A stretch of 64,000 bases of DNA from Silene latifolia (taxonomy: Eukaryota; Streptophyta; Magnoliopsida; Caryophyllales; Caryophyllaceae), in contig NC_133536.1 of NCBI RefSeq assembly GCF_048544455.1, positions 198,279,325 to 198,343,324 of the forward strand, written 5' to 3'. The notes beneath the pieces were generated by a model that ran no database searches, was not told where the DNA came from, and saw only the letters and a program-made list of their open reading frames with translations. Every line of letters starts with the position of its first letter. Position 1 is the stretch's first letter. The translations under genes and the position numbers were made by a program. Positions 32,256 through 44,076 of the stretch are shown here, piece after piece.

Positions 32256-32624
32256 TCTACATTATTAAAGAAGTTTTTTCGAGCGATTATAGAGAGTTCA
32301 TGTTTTTCGAATGATTTTTGAGCCATACTAAAATCTCCAACTTTTGTGAAATTGTAAATATGAATGCTAAAAGATAAGTCAATTAAGAAATAGAAATTCT
32401 GACGTATCAAGAAAATTTGTATGCTTGTCAAAATTAGGCCAATTAAAAAAAAGTCGTAATAATGCTTAAATTACTCAAATAATGACATAACTTTATTTTA
32501 TTGTTAGGTATAAGTCCAGTTCAGCTCCTAAATTAAGTCCAAAAGTCGGGGTTTTAGAGTATTATTACATCATAATCATAGGATATTACAAATTGGTCGG
32601 GCATCGCCCGTGCATTAAATCTAG
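32256..32624 (+). mobile_element. Short Helitron A, 369 bp
   Basis: Starts A|TCTACATTATTAAAG and ends with a hairpin CGGGC-ATC-GCCCG (32598-32610), then TGCATTAAATCTAG|T. Non-autonomous. The next Helitron start follows without any gap. Confidence 0.75.
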
Positions 32625-32853
32625 TCTATATTATTAAAGGAAGCTTTTTTCGAGCGATTACAGAGTCTCCAACATTAATAAAATACTTACAAGTAATAAA
32701 TAAATAAATTAATATTACAATGATAAATCCATCAAGAATTCTATCACAGATAGAAGATTAGCAGCAATCAAGTTCATGCCAACATCAAACCTTCTAACCT
32801 ATATAAATCATAAATTGTACGTTATATATAGTTGCAACTTGCCAACATCAATG

Positions 32854-34124
32854 CAGGGCCGGTTTTGAGGGGCAGTGGCCTAGGGCCCAGGGTAGAAAGG
32901 GGTCCATTCGTCTAGGGCTTATAATAATATTAGTATAATTAGAAATAAGGAAAAGAAAAAATCAGATTAAAAAAAAATATTTTAAACGCGTCTACTTGAA
33001 GTAAACCTGAGTGCGTTATATATGTCATGTGCTTGTCATAATTTGAATCTTGCTCTTCGCGATATGGCACATTCTTGCACTAGAGTTATTTCATTTTTTG
33101 GAATTGCTCAACGCTTGTATACATTGTTATCTGGTATGAAATTTTGTTTGTTATAAATATGGTAAGCAAGAAATTAGAATTTAAGTCCATGTGAATTGAT
33201 ATCACCATAGAACAAGTTCAAGGCATGTTGTCATATTTTGAAATATTTAGAGATGAAGGTTTCATATCTAGTATAAATATTGCTAAAAGTATTGCACTTG
33301 ATATGGATGTAGAACCTACCCTTCCGACAAAGTGTCGTGTTATTAGAAAGAGACATTTTGATGAAAATAATCAAGACGATGAAGAAAATCAGTCACCTGA
33401 AGATCTATTTAGACATGAATATTTTTTGGTTGTTGTTGATATGACAATTTCTTCTTTAAAAAGCAGATTTGAGCAACTAAAGACTTTTGAAAGTATTTTT
33501 GGTTTTTATTTGATTCAAGCAAGTTAAAGTCATTGGATGAAAATGAATTGAGAGAATATTCTGTTACTTTTCACTCTACTTATATATGTATCCGATGTTG
33601 ACTTAAATGATCTTTACTTTGAATTGAAAGTGCTACAATCTACATTGCCAAATAAACTAATATCAACGACTGAAACTCTTGTGTTTGTTATAAGTGCAGA
33701 TTGCTATCCGAATGCTTCTATTTCTATTATAGAATTTTTTAACTGTTGCTTCTATTACTTATAGAATTTTTTTAACAGTTCCGGTGATAGTGGCTTCAAC
33801 TAAAAGAAGTTTTTCGAAGTTAAAGTTGATCAAAACCTACTTGAGGCCATCAATGTCACAATAACGATTAAATGGTGTTGCAATTTATCAATCGAGAAAG
33901 AACTTTTGAAAGGACATTGAAGTTAATGTTATCATCAATGATAAAATCTCAGAATGCTCGTAGAACCCGTTTTTTAGGATTACACGAGTTAACAATGGAT
34001 TTTAATAGAATTGACGTTGTATATTTTTTAAAAAATTTTATTTATTATGCAGTAATATTTTTTTTTAAAGGGGCCCCGGTCTACGATTTTGCCTAGGACC
34101 ACAGAAAACTCAGGAACGGGCCTG
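32854..34124 (+). mobile_element. hAT transposon, 1271 bp, with 8-bp target duplication
   Basis: CATCAATG lies on both sides (32846-32853 and 34125-34132). The ends CAGGGCCGGTTTTGAG and, complemented, CAGGCCCGTTCCTGAG are imperfect terminal inverted repeats. The inside encodes a decayed transposase. Confidence 0.88.
33030..33960 (+). pseudogene. hAT transposase relic (zinc finger MYM/DUF4371 type)
   Basis: Translation in pieces reads SCHNLNLALRDMAHSC near 33040 (transposase core). A 100-residue open frame at 33225-33527 has LPTKCRVIRKRHFDENN, the end of the core. From about 33700 to 33900 the hAT dimerisation region appears (ASTKRSFSKLKLIKTYLRPS). Stops and frameshifts separate these, for example at 33525 and around 33862. 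Catalytically dead. Confidence 0.8.
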
Positions 34125-34547
34125 CATCAATGTTCAATGTTTTCTTAGTTTATGCTAGATACTAACTTAGAACCCGTGCAAATTGCACGGATATATATAA
34201 ATAAATTTTACAAATTTTATGATTAATAAAATATTGTATAGATAGAATGGTATACATCATCAACACCGTTAATTAATTATTGCATGGTAAATTTCATACT
34301 TGAAAATCAATCTAAATGATTGTAACTGACAAATAAAAAAGAACAATGTTTATTGTATAACGCAAACGATTCTTGCCAATCACGAAAATAATCGATATAT
34401 CGAAATTTTGCCTTTTGATTTTTGGAGAACTAAAATCTACTTTTACATAATAACTTATCTATCTGATACGTCTTGGTTTAAGTCAATTTGAGATTAAATC
34501 CCTTCAAAACCTCTTCGCTTGAGATTATACCTTGATAATATTTCATA

Positions 34548-34730
34548 CTTCCTCCATTTCAATGAATTTTATATGTTTGCTTTATACACTTATATAATAC
34601 TCGTTTTCTTTTTTTCATACCCTTAGTTACATATTATTAAAAATTATAAAAATTTAATATTCATAATGTAATCTCACTTTTGAATAGTGCCCCAAAAACA
34701 AACGTATAAAATTCATTGAAATGGAAGAAA
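34548..34730. mobile_element. Stowaway-type MITE, 183 bp
   Basis: CTTCCTCCATTTCAATGAAT and ATTCATTGAAATGGAAGAAA are complementary ends, flanked by TA. Confidence 0.75.
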
Positions 34731-34978
34731 TACTTTTTACCCGATATCTTATAGTAGCATTTTATAAATTCGATTAAAAAAAGGGTTTGTTTCCCTTTGT
34801 TGTTAAGTATTGGAAATTATAACTATGAAAATTAAATTTATAAACTTCTTGCGGTAAATAATTATTAATTAGTAACACAACAAATCAAAGTGTATTCCTT
34901 AACCAAAAATAAATAAATAAATATATCAATGATAAAAGTGTTTTCTAACGAAAAAACTAAAAAAACTCAGTCGACCAA

Positions 34979-35202
34979 ACTTAGTGTGTGTTTGGCCTAA
35001 TTATAAAACAATTTTTGGACTTAAAAACACTTTTTGGCCAAACACATGATTTTTTAAAAGTTAAACAAAAATTCTCAAAAGCTAAAAATTCATATTTTTG
35101 CCCACAAAAATAGAAGCAACTATTTGTTATTTCTGCTTTTGAAAAATTAATCCTGAAAAACAAAAACTCATTTTTGAGAATCAAGGCCAAACATGCTCTT
35201 AA
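34979..35202 (-). mobile_element. AT-rich MITE, family A copy 2
   Basis: TAGTGTGTGTTTGGCCT at the left and AGGCCAAACATGCTCTT at the right are inverted. The interior has GCCCACAAAAATAGAAGC, shared in complement with copies 1 and 3. Confidence 0.6.
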
Positions 35203-35884
35203 ATAGACATACTCCATATTATGCTTTATCTCAAAATTTCAAAGGGGTCGCTTTGACTTTATTTGTTTCCATTTGTATGCTATGGAGTAAATATTTTCGT
35301 TCAAAAGTATGAAAACACATTTTTGTAATGAAGGTAAATAGCATTTTGTTATTCTCTGAAGGGCACATGTTACGAAGTTGAGTAGAAAAACATCATTAAT
35401 TATGATAAATATTAGTTTGTACTTCAATTTCTTATGATATATTAAGCCCATACCTTGAAAGCTTATACATTTTATGAACTACAATTCTTTTATAACATAG
35501 GGTTGGTCAATAGAAGAAAATCTCAAAGTAAGACACTAATGTTTGGTCTCACATTAGAAAAACAGTTTTTATTTTTTAAAATGACTTTTTAATAAGCTAC
35601 TTCTTGATAAAAATTGAAGGTATTTGGCCATTGTTTTATAAAACTACTTTGTAAAGAGAGCATTTTTCCGTAAGCGAATGGAAAATCAAAAATTAATGAC
35701 CGAAAATATATCAATATGGGTCTCTATTTGTAGGAGAGGAAAAATATGAATGAATATATAATTATTTTATTTTATTGATATGCTTACAATATATAAATTT
35801 TTAATTTATGCATTAAAATATCAGAAGTGGAAGCAAAAGTTAATTTCGGCTTGTATTTCTAGCTCAAATTTCATTCTTTGGTTA

Positions 35885-36115
35885 GTATGTTTGACCTAAA
35901 TTGTTAAAAATGGGTTTCTATTTCTCAAGTTTAATTTTTTAAAAGTAGTTTTCAAAACCAAAAACAATTGATGCTTCTATTTTTGTGGGCAAAAAGATTA
36001 TTTTTTAGCTTTTGAGAATTGACTTTTTAACTTTTGCATAATAATGTGTTTGGCCAAAAAGTATTTTTTAAGTCCAAAAATACTTTGAAAAGTTAGGTCA
36101 AATACACACTAAAAT
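35885..36115 (+). mobile_element. AT-rich MITE, family A copy 3
   Basis: Shares GCTTCTATTTTTGTGGGC and GTGTTTGGCCAAAAAG with the other copies; ends near GTATGTTTGACCTAA and TTAGGTCAAATACACAC. Confidence 0.6.
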
Positions 36116-36800
36116 AAGTAGTTTTAGCTTTTCTAAAAATACTTGTTTGGCTGACTTGTGCTTATTCAAGAGAAAAGCACTCCTAAAAATTGGGTCAGAC
36201 ACATATTAGTATATTAAGCTTTTGAGTTTTATTTTGATAACTTGATATCTTAGGAAGTGGTCAATTTAAAATAGTAAGTTATTAAAATAGAAATACACAC
36301 ATTATTGTATAGGATCATTTTATACATAAGAGTAACCAAATAAGACAAAAGCCAATTAAATTAGTTAATATCCTTGTTTAAAAATATTTTATATTCCATT
36401 GAGAATATGGTTGGATGAATATTTGTTGATAGAGTAAGTTTTTAATAATGCATTGGACTTCTTCGTAAGAGTTTTGTATGAATAGTTTCTTCATCCTTTC
36501 CTATGCTGAGTATATTTTATTTCATATTCAATATTTTTATTGCCTTGTTGAGTTGATTGTTGCGTGGAAAGTAATCATGGGGGTTGTAATAATAAGTTGC
36601 TTATCTTTACCAAAAAAAAAAATAATGAGTTGCTTATTACCTTATTAAGTTGCTTATTAGTTATTTTATTTTTCTTACCATACATAGGTACATAGATAGA
36701 TATTAGATGGGATTGGCGGGAAAGTGGTAGTAAATGGAGAGCCCTATGACTGACACGTGTCATAGTGGTTCTTCTATTATACTTTTATTATATAAATAGA

Positions 36801-38178
36801 TAACATACGTATTAATTAGTATAGTATAATTGATTGTCTTTCATCAATTTTAGTGTGTGGTTTGTTATTAACCTCCAATTTCCAAACTAATTGATTATTT
36901 TGTTTTATTTACAGGACATGAGAGTCTATAAGATGAAGATATATGTGTTACCATTGTGCACAAGAGATAAAATTTTGTGGCCGTGCAAATAATAATGTAG
37001 CGGAGATAGCAAAAACATCAAATATTGCGTAAGATGTCTACTTTTAATTGCCATTAAATTTAACTTACCGCTTAGTTTACCCTAAAAAGTTTTTATTATG
37101 TATAGTAGATAATATTGCCTATTTATTACCGACACAAAAGAATTATACCTCGAGTTGTATGAAAATTGATATTGATATTAGTTATTACGGACTACTCCCT
37201 CCATCTCAATAATTTGTTAACTTTTATATTATTTGTGAGGGATATTTTAATAAAAATAAATAAATAACTCAGACGAAGATAGTATTATTTAAGTTTCAGT
37301 ATTGTTTACTCTACAAGCAAATGAGCAACGCATTAATAATTACATACATTCTAATCTTGACCTCCTCCTAATTTGTTAGCCTCTACAAATCTACAATAAT
37401 ACCTAAGGGACACTATTACCTAGGTCTTTACTTTTGTTTGTATTAGACCACATGAACTACTTATGAAGTAACAATGAACTAAATTTTTGATTTGTGTTGA
37501 ATTGATGGGAAGCGTTCATTATTACGTCGACTAATAATTTTCAAGGAATCGAACATTGTCATACTCCGTATTAGATTATTTGATATTCGTAGCCATCAAC
37601 CAAACTACTCTCAACAAGTTTTAATAAAATTAAGGTGATTAATTAGCACTTTAGTAAAATATAGTAATTCGTGTTTGTCTTTGTTTTTATTTTCAGTGAT
37701 TGTTGTTAGATGTACATACTAAAATTTTGTTTCATAATATATGATACAATGTATGATAATAGATACAGTGTACAATAAACTAATACAGAGTACTATTTAA
37801 TATAGAATATCTCAAGAGTTTCACCTAAGAGTGAAATTATAAAAAGACGGTTGATTTCAACTGTTAGAATCAGTATAAAATTTGATGGGTATTCCATCTT
37901 GAGTAGTACAAGGGAACTGATGAGATGAATTTTAATTTTTATCTACGAGATAGACTACCAAAGATACAATTCCACTCGAAATAATAAATGTTGGATAGTA
38001 GTAGCACTCGACATCAACAATAAACACTTAAAACCTTGAAAAAGAATTTGTATTATTCAGCTTGACATTGAATACAATAGGAGATTCTACTCTTTTTTAG
38101 CGTGTTTTGTGCATGGAAATTGGAATAACTAACTTTTATGAATTAGCAGTATTCCGCTAGAAAGATAATTATTATATA
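36801..38178. other. No gene recognised
   Basis: AT-rich. One Stowaway-like end ACTCCCTCCATCTCAATAAT at about 37194 has no convincing partner. Confidence 0.4.
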
Positions 38179-38435
38179 CTTCTTCCATTCAACTCCATAG
38201 GGCCATTATCTCTTTTGCACACTATTCAAAAGTGGACATTCAACTTCAATTTTCTCTTGATACATAAGTGAAAATATATTCATGTAAGATCTTATTTGAT
38301 CCGTCTTAAGAGTACATTAAAAATATCTAACTTTTATAATTTTTGCAAATACGTAACTAAAGATATTTGCTGAGTAAAAGAGGCGTTGGCAAACGTAATA
38401 AATTATAATGGCCTTGTGGAGTTGAATGGAGGGAG
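38179..38435. mobile_element. Stowaway-type MITE, 257 bp
   Basis: CTTCTTCCATTCAACTCCAT and TGGAGTTGAATGGAGGGAG are complementary ends between TA dinucleotides. Confidence 0.75.
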
Positions 38436-38512
38436 TAGTAAGTGCAAACTATTCATTGGGATTAATTGCTATTAATAAAATGTAAATATATAGATATTGT
38501 GTATAATTACTA

Positions 38513-38825
38513 CTCCATCCCATCCACTATATTCTTCTCTCTTTCCCAAAACGGATTATTCATGTTTTCTTCCCTTTCTTTATTCGGAATGTTTTTATAA
38601 ATATTATACTCTTACATATCTCCAATCACCCAACATCATATCATTTATTAATATTTAATCCTAATTATTTCTCCCTCTTTCCAATAACCAAACTCCACCC
38701 ATATCTTTTATTATTATTTAATTATAACTACTTTTACCCTTTTCCAAACACCAAACCCCACCCACATTCTCACCCTTAATTCTTGTGCCCACAAGAAATA
38801 GGAAGAATATAGTGGATAAAGGAAG
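38513..38825. mobile_element. Stowaway-type MITE, 313 bp
   Basis: CTCCATCCCATCCACTATAT and ATATAGTGGATAAAGGAAG are complementary ends between TA dinucleotides. Confidence 0.7.
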
Positions 38826-39673
38826 TATATAGTTGCATTTTCAATCTGTAATGATACTTAATGGTAGTTCAAGCCACAAGATATTACAAGTGGTCCGTGC
38901 ATCGCACGAGTATTAAATCTAATTATTTAATATAATGCACTAATTTACCAGAATGTTGTATTTAGAAGATAATACACTAATTTTGTATGAAAATGATGAT
39001 GGAGAACGTGGTGGGGTCTATAATAAAAAATAATAAAACATTGTACTTTATAAATAGGATTGTGATTATAAAATAAAGTTGAAAACTCAATATTTTGTAT
39101 TTGAAAATTGCATATTAAGCTTATAACCTAAGATTATAAACTAAATACTCAAGTTTTTCATAATGATAAAACAAATAAAAAAACATCCAGAATTTTGAAA
39201 TTAACATATAATTTTTTAATTTTAAATTAATAGCTCACCTTTTAATTTCTAAGTCACGTGTTCTTTTAACTTAAAAACTAAACAAGACAAATAAAATATT
39301 TTTATACAAATATGATATTAGCTTATTAAAATAAAATATTCTTATACAAATATACTAATTATTTTAGTCGGGCCTTTTGTAAATGGGTTAGTCTTATTTA
39401 TAAAATGGTCCTATAAAATATTTTTTACATTTAATTAAAATAACTGTTATAATGAAGTCGATTCTTTCTATTTCAAGCAAAATCTTGTTCCCTTCATCAA
39501 CTCCAAAGTCCAAACCCATCATTACGATTTACAAACCGTTTTTTTATTTTAATTAACAGAACTACTAGGAAGGACATAATTATGAAACTGGGCCTTGGCC
39601 CATGAATGGTGAAGTCGTATTTATAAGTAATTATAACCAAGCATCACTCCTTTAACCTAGCCACGCACACCAC

Positions 39674-39676
<3 letters not shown>

Positions 39677-39713
<37 letters not shown>
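39677..39713. repeat. (TC)n microsatellite
   Basis: Uninterrupted TC dinucleotides; the counterpart (AG)n is at 44028-44073 in the other arm and is longer. Confidence 0.9.
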
Positions 39714-39717
<4 letters not shown>

Positions 39718-40440
39718 CCACTCTGCCTTCTTAAAACTTCCATCTTCATGCATAAAAAACTCAGATCTCTCTCAAATTATCATCATCATTCCATAAAACA
39801 ACCATGTTAATCTAAATCTCTTGGTAGAAAACATTATTTTCATCTATGGAGCCATTGCTATGTACATCATTTTCATCTGTGGTTCTCATGCTAAAGATAT
39901 CATCTTTCTTCATGGATCCAAAGACACCATCTTTATCCATTGATCCCTTGATAAAAAAAACATCATCCTTACATCCCTTGGTAAAAACGTCTACTTTATC
40001 CTTTGACTAATCGTCATATTCTTCATCCCAGGCCATATTGATCACTTTGCTTCAAGTGATTCAAGCATCAATAATGGATTCTGGGAGTTGGATCTGCATG
40101 GAGATTATGTTTGAGCATTCAAATCATATTTCTCTGCTCATCATGTGTATGTCTTCTGATCTATTGATTTTATCCTCTATTTTGCAAAGAGTGATATTTC
40201 AATTTATTATTGCTTCGTGGGATTATTGAGCAATCATTTGGTATTCTCATTTACAAAAAACAAAGAACTGCTATTTTTTTCTTTTTCATTTTTAAGTGAC
40301 ACTAATATACTTATTTTACTAACTTATTTTTATTATTGTTAATAAATTTGTGAACATAGGCCCGGATCCTAGCCCAATAGGACAACCCATATGTTTAGTG
40401 CAGTTTTTAATTTTAGATTGTCGCTCATGTTCCGTCGTCC

Positions 40441-40448
40441 TATATAAA
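40441..40448 (+). promoter_or_regulatory. TATA-like box in the left arm, facing the loop
   Basis: TATATAAA in a moderately GC-containing context (GTCGTCC before, CCGGACTTAAACCCC after), with the mirror copy at 43290-43297 on the minus strand. Both would transcribe toward the centre of the inverted repeat. Promoter function is inferred from sequence only. Confidence 0.4.
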
Positions 40449-42392
40449 CCGGACTTAAACCCCTAAATTTTCTACAGAGTACTCATTTCGTTATATCTCC
40501 AATTTGTTTAGAGTATTCCGTCGTTCATCCTCTCAAATTCTGCCTAATATAATTTTACCCTTTCCTTGGTATTTTCTTTCTTGATTTTATTTCAAATCCG
40601 TCTTTTTTTATCGATTTTTAGTTCAATTATTAATCTGTTTAATCATAGCAATATCTGTATATCATCATTTATCCCTTAAATTTTTCGTAGTTATGCTGAT
40701 TTTACCTTAAATCGCCTGTTTAGTCAATTGTTTGTTCAATTATTATCATGTTTTATCATGCTAAATTCTTTGAAATTTTCTTGATTTTACTTTAAATCCG
40801 TCTGTTTTATTCGATTGTTTGTGCTTAATCCGTCTGTTGTATTTGATTGTTTGTGCTTTTTACGAGAAATTTAAAGTAAAATCAAGAAAATTTCAAAGAA
40901 TTAATCATTTTAAGTGATTTAAGGTAGACATGTTAGATTAATTTTTTTGATTTAAGGTAACATGGAGATTACATGTTTTAAGTGAATTAATCCGTCTGTT
41001 TTCTTGATTTAAGGTAAACATTTTAAATTACGAGGAATTTAAGCGATAATCCGTCTTGTAATATATTATTGGTTGATTTCGGTTTTGATTGATCTTTTTT
41101 TCTTTTTTATTTTGATGTCGATCTTTTTTCTTTGCTTAATATGATTAAACATATTAAAAAGGATTAATTAATGACAATAATCAATCATATTTGTGACACC
41201 CCCATACTCTAAGTGCTTTATCAGGACCACTCAGGTATAGAAACGTCACCATCTCGGTTACCCGAGACAATGATAATCATAAGACAATAAAGAAACGTAC
41301 TTTAAAATTAACTATAATTTAAGTGATTACATGTCTCAAACAAAACTGTTAAATGAAATACAAAGTACTCAAACGGTCTACTGATAAAACTATCAAAGCT
41401 ACTAGACATCGTCTGACACAGCGGAAGACTTCTAACTGCAACGTGATGACTCATCCCAGCTATCTCATACGCATCAATCATACCTGCTCAATAACTGCTC
41501 ACCACCCCCGAATGGATCACCACAGTTTTTAAAACATTTAAACGGGGTCAGTACTAATTAAACAAAAACAATGCCACAATGAAACAAGTACACAAACAGT
41601 TCAAACAGCTTAACACAACCCCAGTCTCCATCTCCAATCTCCACACAACTGACTACACACTAAAGTGTCTAGTCCTGCCAGAGTACCCATTGCAACAGGC
41701 ACTCATCGCCGCCAGTGGAGGACCGCAATCGTTCCCACCTAAGCCCCGCTCATTTCCATCGAGCGATAAACCCAAGTCCATTAATGTGCACTTTCCTTCT
41801 GTGGCGGGTTCCACAGAAGGCGAATCATGGGCGTGAAGCCACTCCCGCTAGTGACTCCACTCAGCCAGGGACGCACCCCGAAGAACACAGACAAATAAAC
41901 AATAACCATAACACCAAAATCAACAACCGTCTGAATCAATCAACAATATACAATCACAGCTGTCTGAATCAATCAACAATCACTAACTATATCACAATTC
42001 ACCACACATATCATGTAACTAATACTGAGTAAGGAAACCCTACCTGGAATGCAACACAAACAACAGACGATCTAGCAGCTGTCCCAAAACCTTTCCTCTA
42101 CGAACCCTCCTCCTATGCACATAATCATACAATCACAATCTAACATTAACAAAAACATAGAAAACCCCCAATCCCAAAATTAGGGTTTAACCAACTTTAA
42201 CCAAACATTATAAAAATTATATGTAAAGCTTACCCTCGGCACAAGGATCACAACGGTGTAAAGAATGATGAAATCCGACACCTCTAGCTTCGGGATTTGC
42301 TAATGATGCGATGATAGACAAATTACGTAACTCCTTTTCTCCTCACTTAGGTTTTAGAATAGATAAAAGAAACTAAGAAAAGTGACGGAAAA

Positions 42393-42401
42393 CCTTTTAT
42401 A
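42393..42401 (-). promoter_or_regulatory. TATA box of the loop LTR
   Basis: TATAAAAGG on the minus strand, about 55-200 bp downstream of the palindrome array. Confidence 0.65.
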
Positions 42402-42454
42402 CTTATCTCACATCATTGACGAAACCCGTAAAACTCAGCCCGTAAAACTCATTT

Positions 42455-42598
42455 ACTCGATCGAGTAAGTCACTTACTCGATCGAGTGACCCTTACTCGA
42501 TCGAGTGCCACACATACTCGATCGAGTACCCATCAGGCAGACTATTGTTACTTATAAAAACATACTTACTCGACAGAGTAAACCCCACTCGATAGAGT
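42455..42598. promoter_or_regulatory. Array of 12-bp palindromes in the LTR U3
   Basis: ACTCGATCGAGT is exact at 42455, 42476, 42495 and 42516 (start-to-start 21, 19 and 21 bp). Degenerate copies ACTCGACAGAGT and ACTCGATAGAGT are at 42568 and 42587, 19 bp apart. Spacing near two helical turns puts all sites on one DNA face, as for cooperative binding of a dimeric factor. The factor is unknown. Confidence 0.75.
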
Positions 42599-42634
42599 AC
42601 CCAAAGACATAGAAAACCGTAGTATTACAATATT

Positions 42635-44025
42635 AAGCAAAGAAAAAAGATCGGCATCAAAATAAAAAGAAAAAAGATCAATCAAAACCGGAATCAACCA
42701 ATAATATATAACAAGACGGATTATCGCTTAAATTCCTCGTAATTTAACATGTTTACCTTAAATCAAGAAAACAGAGGGATTAATTCACTTAAAACATGTA
42801 ATCTCCATTTTACCTTAAATCAAGAAAATTAATTTAACATGTTTACCTTAAATCACTTAAAATGATTAATTCTTTGAAATTTTCTTGATTTTACTTTAAA
42901 TTTCTCGTACAAAGCACAAACAATCGGATAAAACAGACGGATTTAAAGTAAAATCAAGAAAATTTCAAAGAATTTAGCATGATAAAACATGTTACTAATT
43001 GAACAAACAATTGACTAAACAGACGATTTAAGGTAAAATCAGCATAACTACGAGAAATTTAAGGGATAAATGATGATACACAGATATTACTATGATTAAA
43101 CAGATTAATAATTGAACTAACAATCGATCAAAATAGACGGATTTGAAATAAAATCAAGAAAGAAAATAACTAGGAATGGGTAAAATGATATTAGGCAGAA
43201 TTTGAGAGGATGAATGGCGGAATACTCTAAACAAATTGGGGATATAACGAAATGAGTACTCTGTAGAAAATTTAGGAGTTTAAGTCCGGTTTATATAGGA
43301 CGAGCGGCAATCTAAAATTTAAAAACTGCACTAAACATATAGGCTGTCCTATTGGGTTATGATGTGGGCATATGTTCACAAATTTATTAATAATAATAAT
43401 AAAACTAAATTAATAAAATAAGTATATTAGTGTCACTTAAAAATAAAAATGAAAAAATAGCAGATCTATTTTTTTTTTTTTTGTAAATTAGAATGCCAAA
43501 TGATTGCTCAATAATCCCACAAAGCAATAATAAATTGAACTATCACTCTTTGCAAAATAGAGGATAAAATCAATAGATTAGAAGACTTACACATTATGAG
43601 CAGAGAAATATGATTTGAATGCTTAAACATAATCTCCATGCAGATCCAACTCCCAGAATCCATTATTGATGCTTGAATCACTTGAAGCAAAGTAATTAGT
43701 ATGGGGTGAAGAATATGACGATTAGTCAAAGAATAAAGTAGACGTTTTACCAAGGGATGTAAGGATGATGTTTTTTTTTATCAAGGGATCAATGGATGAA
43801 GATGGTTTTGGATCCATGAAGAAAGATGATATCTTTAGCATGGGAACCATAGATGAAAATGATGTACATAGCAGTGGCTCCATAGATGAAAATGATGTTT
43901 TATACCAAGAGATTTAGATTAACATGGTTGTTTTATGGAATGATGGTGATAATTTGAGAGAGATCTGAGTTTTTTTATGGACGAAGATGGAAGTTTTAAG
44001 AAGCCAGAGTGGTTAAGGGTGTTAT

Positions 44026-44076
<51 letters not shown>

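Larger units (their letters stand above)
34162..36800 (-). mobile_element. Probable minus-strand Helitron
   Basis: At the low end the minus strand reads a hairpin CCGTGCAA / TTGCACGG, then GTTCTAAGTTAG|T, a Helitron end with one change in the CTAG. At the high end A|TCTATTTATATAATAAAAG resembles a Helitron 5' end. The pairing is inferred from orientation and spacing. Confidence 0.42.
32625..38922 (+). mobile_element. Helitron B, tentative span with nested elements
   Basis: The 5' end TCTATATTATTAAAGGAAGC at 32625 is close to that of Helitron A (both continue TTTTTTCGAGCGATTA). The next matching 3' end in the same orientation is at 38890-38922, with GATATTACAA, a hairpin around GTGCATCGCAC and TATTAAATCTAA|T, again like Helitron A. 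If these are one element it has been interrupted by the hAT, a minus-strand Helitron and Stowaway MITEs. The pairing of the two ends is inference. Confidence 0.4.
39088..41142 (+). repeat. Left arm of a giant inverted repeat (about 2 kb)
   Basis: Reads collinearly with the complement of 42635-44656 from CAATATTTTG at the outer edge to CTTTGCTTAATAT at the inner edge. Landmarks in order: a cAMP-like AT-rich outer part, GGGCCTTGGCCCATGAATGG, a (TC)n run at 39677-39713, a 63-residue open frame at 40038-40229, TATATAAA at 40441 and an AT-rich inner part. Small indels and substitutions separate the arms. No target duplication is seen at the outer edges, so I cannot call it a transposon. Confidence 0.9.
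41192..42629 (-). repeat. Solo LTR, 1438 bp, in the loop of the giant inverted repeat
   Basis: Ends are TGTGACACC at 41192 and TATTACA at 42629, so TG...CA, flanked by ATATT at 41187-41191 and 42630-42634. Orientation is minus: TATAAAAGG lies at 42393-42401 on that strand and the palindrome array sits upstream of it in U3. The start TGTAATACTACGG and end GGGGGTGTCACA are of a kind common in plant Ty3/gypsy LTRs, but the superfamily is a guess. ORFs at 41579-42032 are chance frames. Confidence 0.88.

Noticed and set aside
40038-40229. 63-residue frame conserved in both arms of the inverted repeat
   Set aside because: The arm copies differ mainly by replacement changes and there is no match to any family I know; conserved by being in a repeat, not as a gene.
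41579-42032. Two plus-strand frames of 85 and 105 residues
   Set aside because: They lie inside the solo LTR, antisense to it, with no recognisable domain.
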